From JBBRWV01 sp038248985 (GTDB lineage: Bacteria; Planctomycetota; Phycisphaerae; WQYP01), in contig JBBRWV010000010.1 in the NCBI GenBank assembly GCA_038248985.1, forward strand, positions 1 to 44,416: a DNA stretch of 44,416 nucleotides, written 5' to 3'. Shown here one piece after another: positions 43,901 through 44,416 of the stretch (positions are counted from its first letter, which is position 1; each line of letters opens with the position of its first letter). A program made the translations under genes and the position numbers. Below the pieces are notes generated by a model. That model ran no database searches. It worked only from the letters and a program-made list of their open reading frames with translations, and was not told where the DNA came from.

Positions 43901-44416
<516 letters not shown>

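Overview
The window reads like a chromosomal segment of a planctomycete, probably class Phycisphaerae. The pointers are three secreted proteins with an N-terminal LEPR-XLL motif, a DUF4159 protein, a pseudopilin of the H-X9-DG type, a PEP-CTERM protein, and many TTG and GTG starts. The placement is inferred from gene content, not from a marker gene. No rRNA, tRNA, CRISPR array or insertion sequence was recognised.

Positions 1-19,400 form a cell-surface polysaccharide locus. GDP-mannose 4,6-dehydratase (gmd) and a GDP-L-fucose synthase-like gene (fcl) flank about 13 kb carrying a GT39-like membrane protein, a mutase-like FAD enzyme, two large polytopic membrane proteins, two methyltransferases, an epimerase fused to a GT2 glycosyltransferase, and a transketolase split into two genes. 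Five of these sit head to tail on the minus strand with 4-bp overlaps or near-zero gaps. This block lacks the strong C-over-G bias of the + strand seen in the rest of the window, so it looks like a replaced or acquired cassette. A DUF433/DUF5615 toxin-antitoxin-like pair, a GT1-type glycosyltransferase and a WbuB-like glycosyltransferase follow.

Positions 19,400-26,600 are mixed metabolism: OsmC, a membrane-anchored unknown, a GH52 beta-xylosidase, a 2-phosphosulfolactate phosphatase (ComB) with a PIN-toxin remnant behind its stop, an alkaline-phosphatase-superfamily phosphodiesterase, and an Mpv17/PMP22-like membrane protein.

Positions 26,700-34,800 hold three consecutive minus-strand genes for large exported proteins: an alpha/beta hydrolase, a subtilisin and a CAP-domain protein. 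All begin with LEPR-XLL and end with 4, 5 and 5 copies of the same roughly 100-residue repeat. They look like a modular set that shares an export or anchoring tail.

Positions 35,000-44,416 carry acpS and pyrF (divergent), a pseudopilin that appears leaderless, a PEP-CTERM protein, a possible metal-regulated small RNA next to a Fur-family regulator, an MBL-fold hydrolase, a membrane-anchored DRGH nuclease, a duplicated DUF4159 protein, an M41-like protein with a broken zinc motif, a GNAT acetyltransferase, and a PDZ protein cut by the window end.

Outside the cassette the + strand is C-rich whichever strand codes, so + genes use C-ending codons and - genes use G-ending codons.
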